A stretch of DNA of 64,000 nucleotides from Gallionella sp. (GTDB lineage Bacteria; Pseudomonadota; Gammaproteobacteria; Burkholderiales; Gallionellaceae), in the NCBI GenBank assembly GCA_028710525.1, contig JAQTTY010000011.1, forward strand, positions 1 through 64,000, in the 5' to 3' direction. How positions within the stretch are numbered: position 1 is the stretch's first letter; every line of letters starts with the position of its first letter. Made by a program: the position numbers and the translations under genes. This document shows positions 62,966 through 64,000 of this stretch, in pieces. A model generated the notes under the pieces. It was not told the origin of the DNA, ran no database searches, and was given only the letters and a program-made list of their open reading frames with translations.

Positions 62966-63946
62966 TTAGTTAGCTGCTGCTGGAGCTGCTTCTGCTGCTG
63001 GAGCTGCTTCTGGTGTACCACCACCAAACTTGTACACGTAAACAGCCAACTTCTTCATTTCCACCGCAGACAACTTACCGCCTTCTGTGAAGTTAGGCAT
63101 AACAGCAACACGAGCGTTGTCACCTGCATTGACACCGTAAGTGATGGTCTGCTTGATACCTTCGATAGAGCCGTCGAAACGCCAGATTTTGTCGGTCAGG
63201 TTGGCAGAACCCATTGCAGGCATTCCCTTAGCATCAGCACCGTGGCAAGCTGTACAGTCGCTTTCGGCAAATACTTGCTTACCGGCAGCAACACTAGCAT
63301 CAGCGTCAGCCTTGTCCTTGCCCTGCTCGCTCATCGCTTTGACGTAAAGTGTCACGTCATCGATTTGCTTCTCGGACAACATATCCTTGTGAGGAGTCAT
63401 CATACCTTGGCGACCGCCCATAATAGTTTCATGGATAGTGTTGATTTCGCCACCAAACAACCAGTCATCGTCGTTCAGGATAGGAGCCATATAGCCCTTT
63501 TCACGCTCAGCGAACTTACCAGTCTGGAAAGTACCTACGCCGTTCTGACCGTGACATCCAGCACAGTTGTCACTGAACAAAACCTTGCCGGAACGAGCGA
63601 CGTATTCGGACAGATTCGTATCAGCCAAAATCGCTGCAGGAGTCATGTCTTTCAACTTATCTTCGTATGGCTTACGAACTTCATCAAGAACAGCTTGATC
63701 TTCAGCTAATTCTTTAATCGCAGTCCACTGGCCAGAGCCAGGCAAACCAAAACCTTTGAAGTAAGTACCGTTGATGGCCAAAGGAATAGCTGGATACATC
63801 AACCAATACACTACGACCCAGATCGCGCTGGCGGTCAGACCCAACATCCACCATTTCGGTGGTTGATTGGTAAAGTCAGCCAGATCGTCATCCCATATAT
63901 GCCCTGTGGTGGGTACGCCACCAGCAGAGTTGTGGTTATCACTCAT
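62966..63946 (-). CDS. ccoP: cbb3-type cytochrome c oxidase diheme subunit CcoP
   Basis: 326 residues. The N-terminal FixP domain has a membrane helix (about 31-52, KWWMLGLTASAIWVVVYWLMY). Two cytochrome c domains follow with CAGCH (128-132) and CTACH (231-235), and then an Ala/Pro/Glu-rich tail (PEAAPAAEAAPAAAN). It takes electrons from soluble cytochromes c and passes them to CcoO/CcoN. The ATG overlaps the stop of the upstream gene (ATGA). Confidence 0.97.
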   Translation of the reverse strand: MSDNHNSAGGVPTTGHIWDDDLADFTNQPPKWWMLGLTASAIWVVVYWLMYPAIPLAINGTYFKGFGLPGSGQWTAIKELAEDQAVLDEVRKPYEDKLKDMTPAAILADTNLSEYVARSGKVLFSDNCAGCHGQNGVGTFQTGKFAEREKGYMAPILNDDDWLFGGEINTIHETIMGGRQGMMTPHKDMLSEKQIDDVTLYVKAMSEQGKDKADADASVAAGKQVFAESDCTACHGADAKGMPAMGSANLTDKIWRFDGSIEGIKQTITYGVNAGDNARVAVMPNFTEGGKLSAVEMKKLAVYVYKFGGGTPEAAPAAEAAPAAAN

Positions 63947-64000
63947 TTTTTATCTCCTGAATTGTTGTATTCGCCTTCTTCTCGCAAAGCCATATCGGCC
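63943..64000 (-). CDS. ccoQ: C-terminal end of a small cbb3 subunit, probably CcoQ (cut by the window edge)
   Basis: Eighteen codons are visible (ADMALREEGEYNNSGDKK, then TGA). The position directly before ccoP and the charged tail fit CcoQ. The end of ccoO is the alternative. The stop overlaps the ccoP start. Confidence 0.5.
   Translation of the reverse strand, partial: ADMALREEGEYNNSGDKK

Overview
The window is a chromosomal segment of a betaproteobacterium. Its gene order (kdsD-kdsC-lptCAB-rpoN-hpf-ptsN-hprK-rapZ; hisCBHAFIE-HIT-tatABC; pilC-pilD-coaE-zapD-yacG-mutT) is the usual order for that class. A Cyc2-type outer-membrane cytochrome-porin, an alternative complex III and a cbb3 oxidase point to the Gallionellaceae / Nitrosomonadales iron oxidisers. 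This lineage call is an inference from gene content and I cannot fix the genus. I saw no rRNA, tRNA or CRISPR array, and almost every base is in or next to a gene.

Layout. 1-1300 is accessory: a truncated TOTE-type conflict-system gene that may be cut by an insertion-sequence end, and an unrecognised 222-codon gene. 1299-2250 holds rpoH under a CIRCE operator. 2262-10578 (minus) is a complete alternative complex III operon, actA-B1-B2-C-D-E-F, running directly into sspA-sspB; other betaproteobacteria usually have the bc1 genes petABC there. 10869-19817 holds an unknown gene, a Nif3 protein, an HtrA protease, tatABC, a HIT protein and hisCBHAFIE. 19996-23993 is the most distinctive part: cyc2, an orphan membrane histidine kinase, and a prepilin gene behind a good match to a sigma-54 promoter. 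24073-32096 has a DUF815 ATPase, a Nudix/ThiE fusion, yacG, zapD, coaE, pilD, pilC (without pilB), a CNNM/CorC protein and lgt. 32171-36463 has ilvD, a sugar-phosphate mutarotase, two related cytochromes c (one a lipoprotein with a long linker) and rpmE. 36587-41636 has an M48 protease, a GT39 glycosyltransferase and a Kef-type antiporter. 41737-49220 is the Kdo/LPS-export/rpoN/PTS-Ntr run. 49217-50834 has a NusG-II protein and a Gx-family membrane protein (an EetA/EetB-like pair) next to the flavin prenyltransferase gene ubiX. 50896-57877 has mutY, asmA, hemN, fnr with a shared FNR box, and two unknown membrane genes. 57922-64000 (minus) is the cbb3 oxidase end: ccoQ tail, ccoP, a 40-residue membrane peptide, ccoG, ccoH, ccoI and ccoS.

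How it fits together (inference). Electrons from outside, for example Fe(II), would enter at Cyc2 and pass to small periplasmic cytochromes such as those at 34988-36095. They would then go downhill to the cbb3 oxidase, or through alternative complex III to or from the quinone pool. FNR, hemN and the cbb3 assembly genes form a low-oxygen block. rpoN lies in the same window as a sigma-54-type promoter in front of the prepilin.
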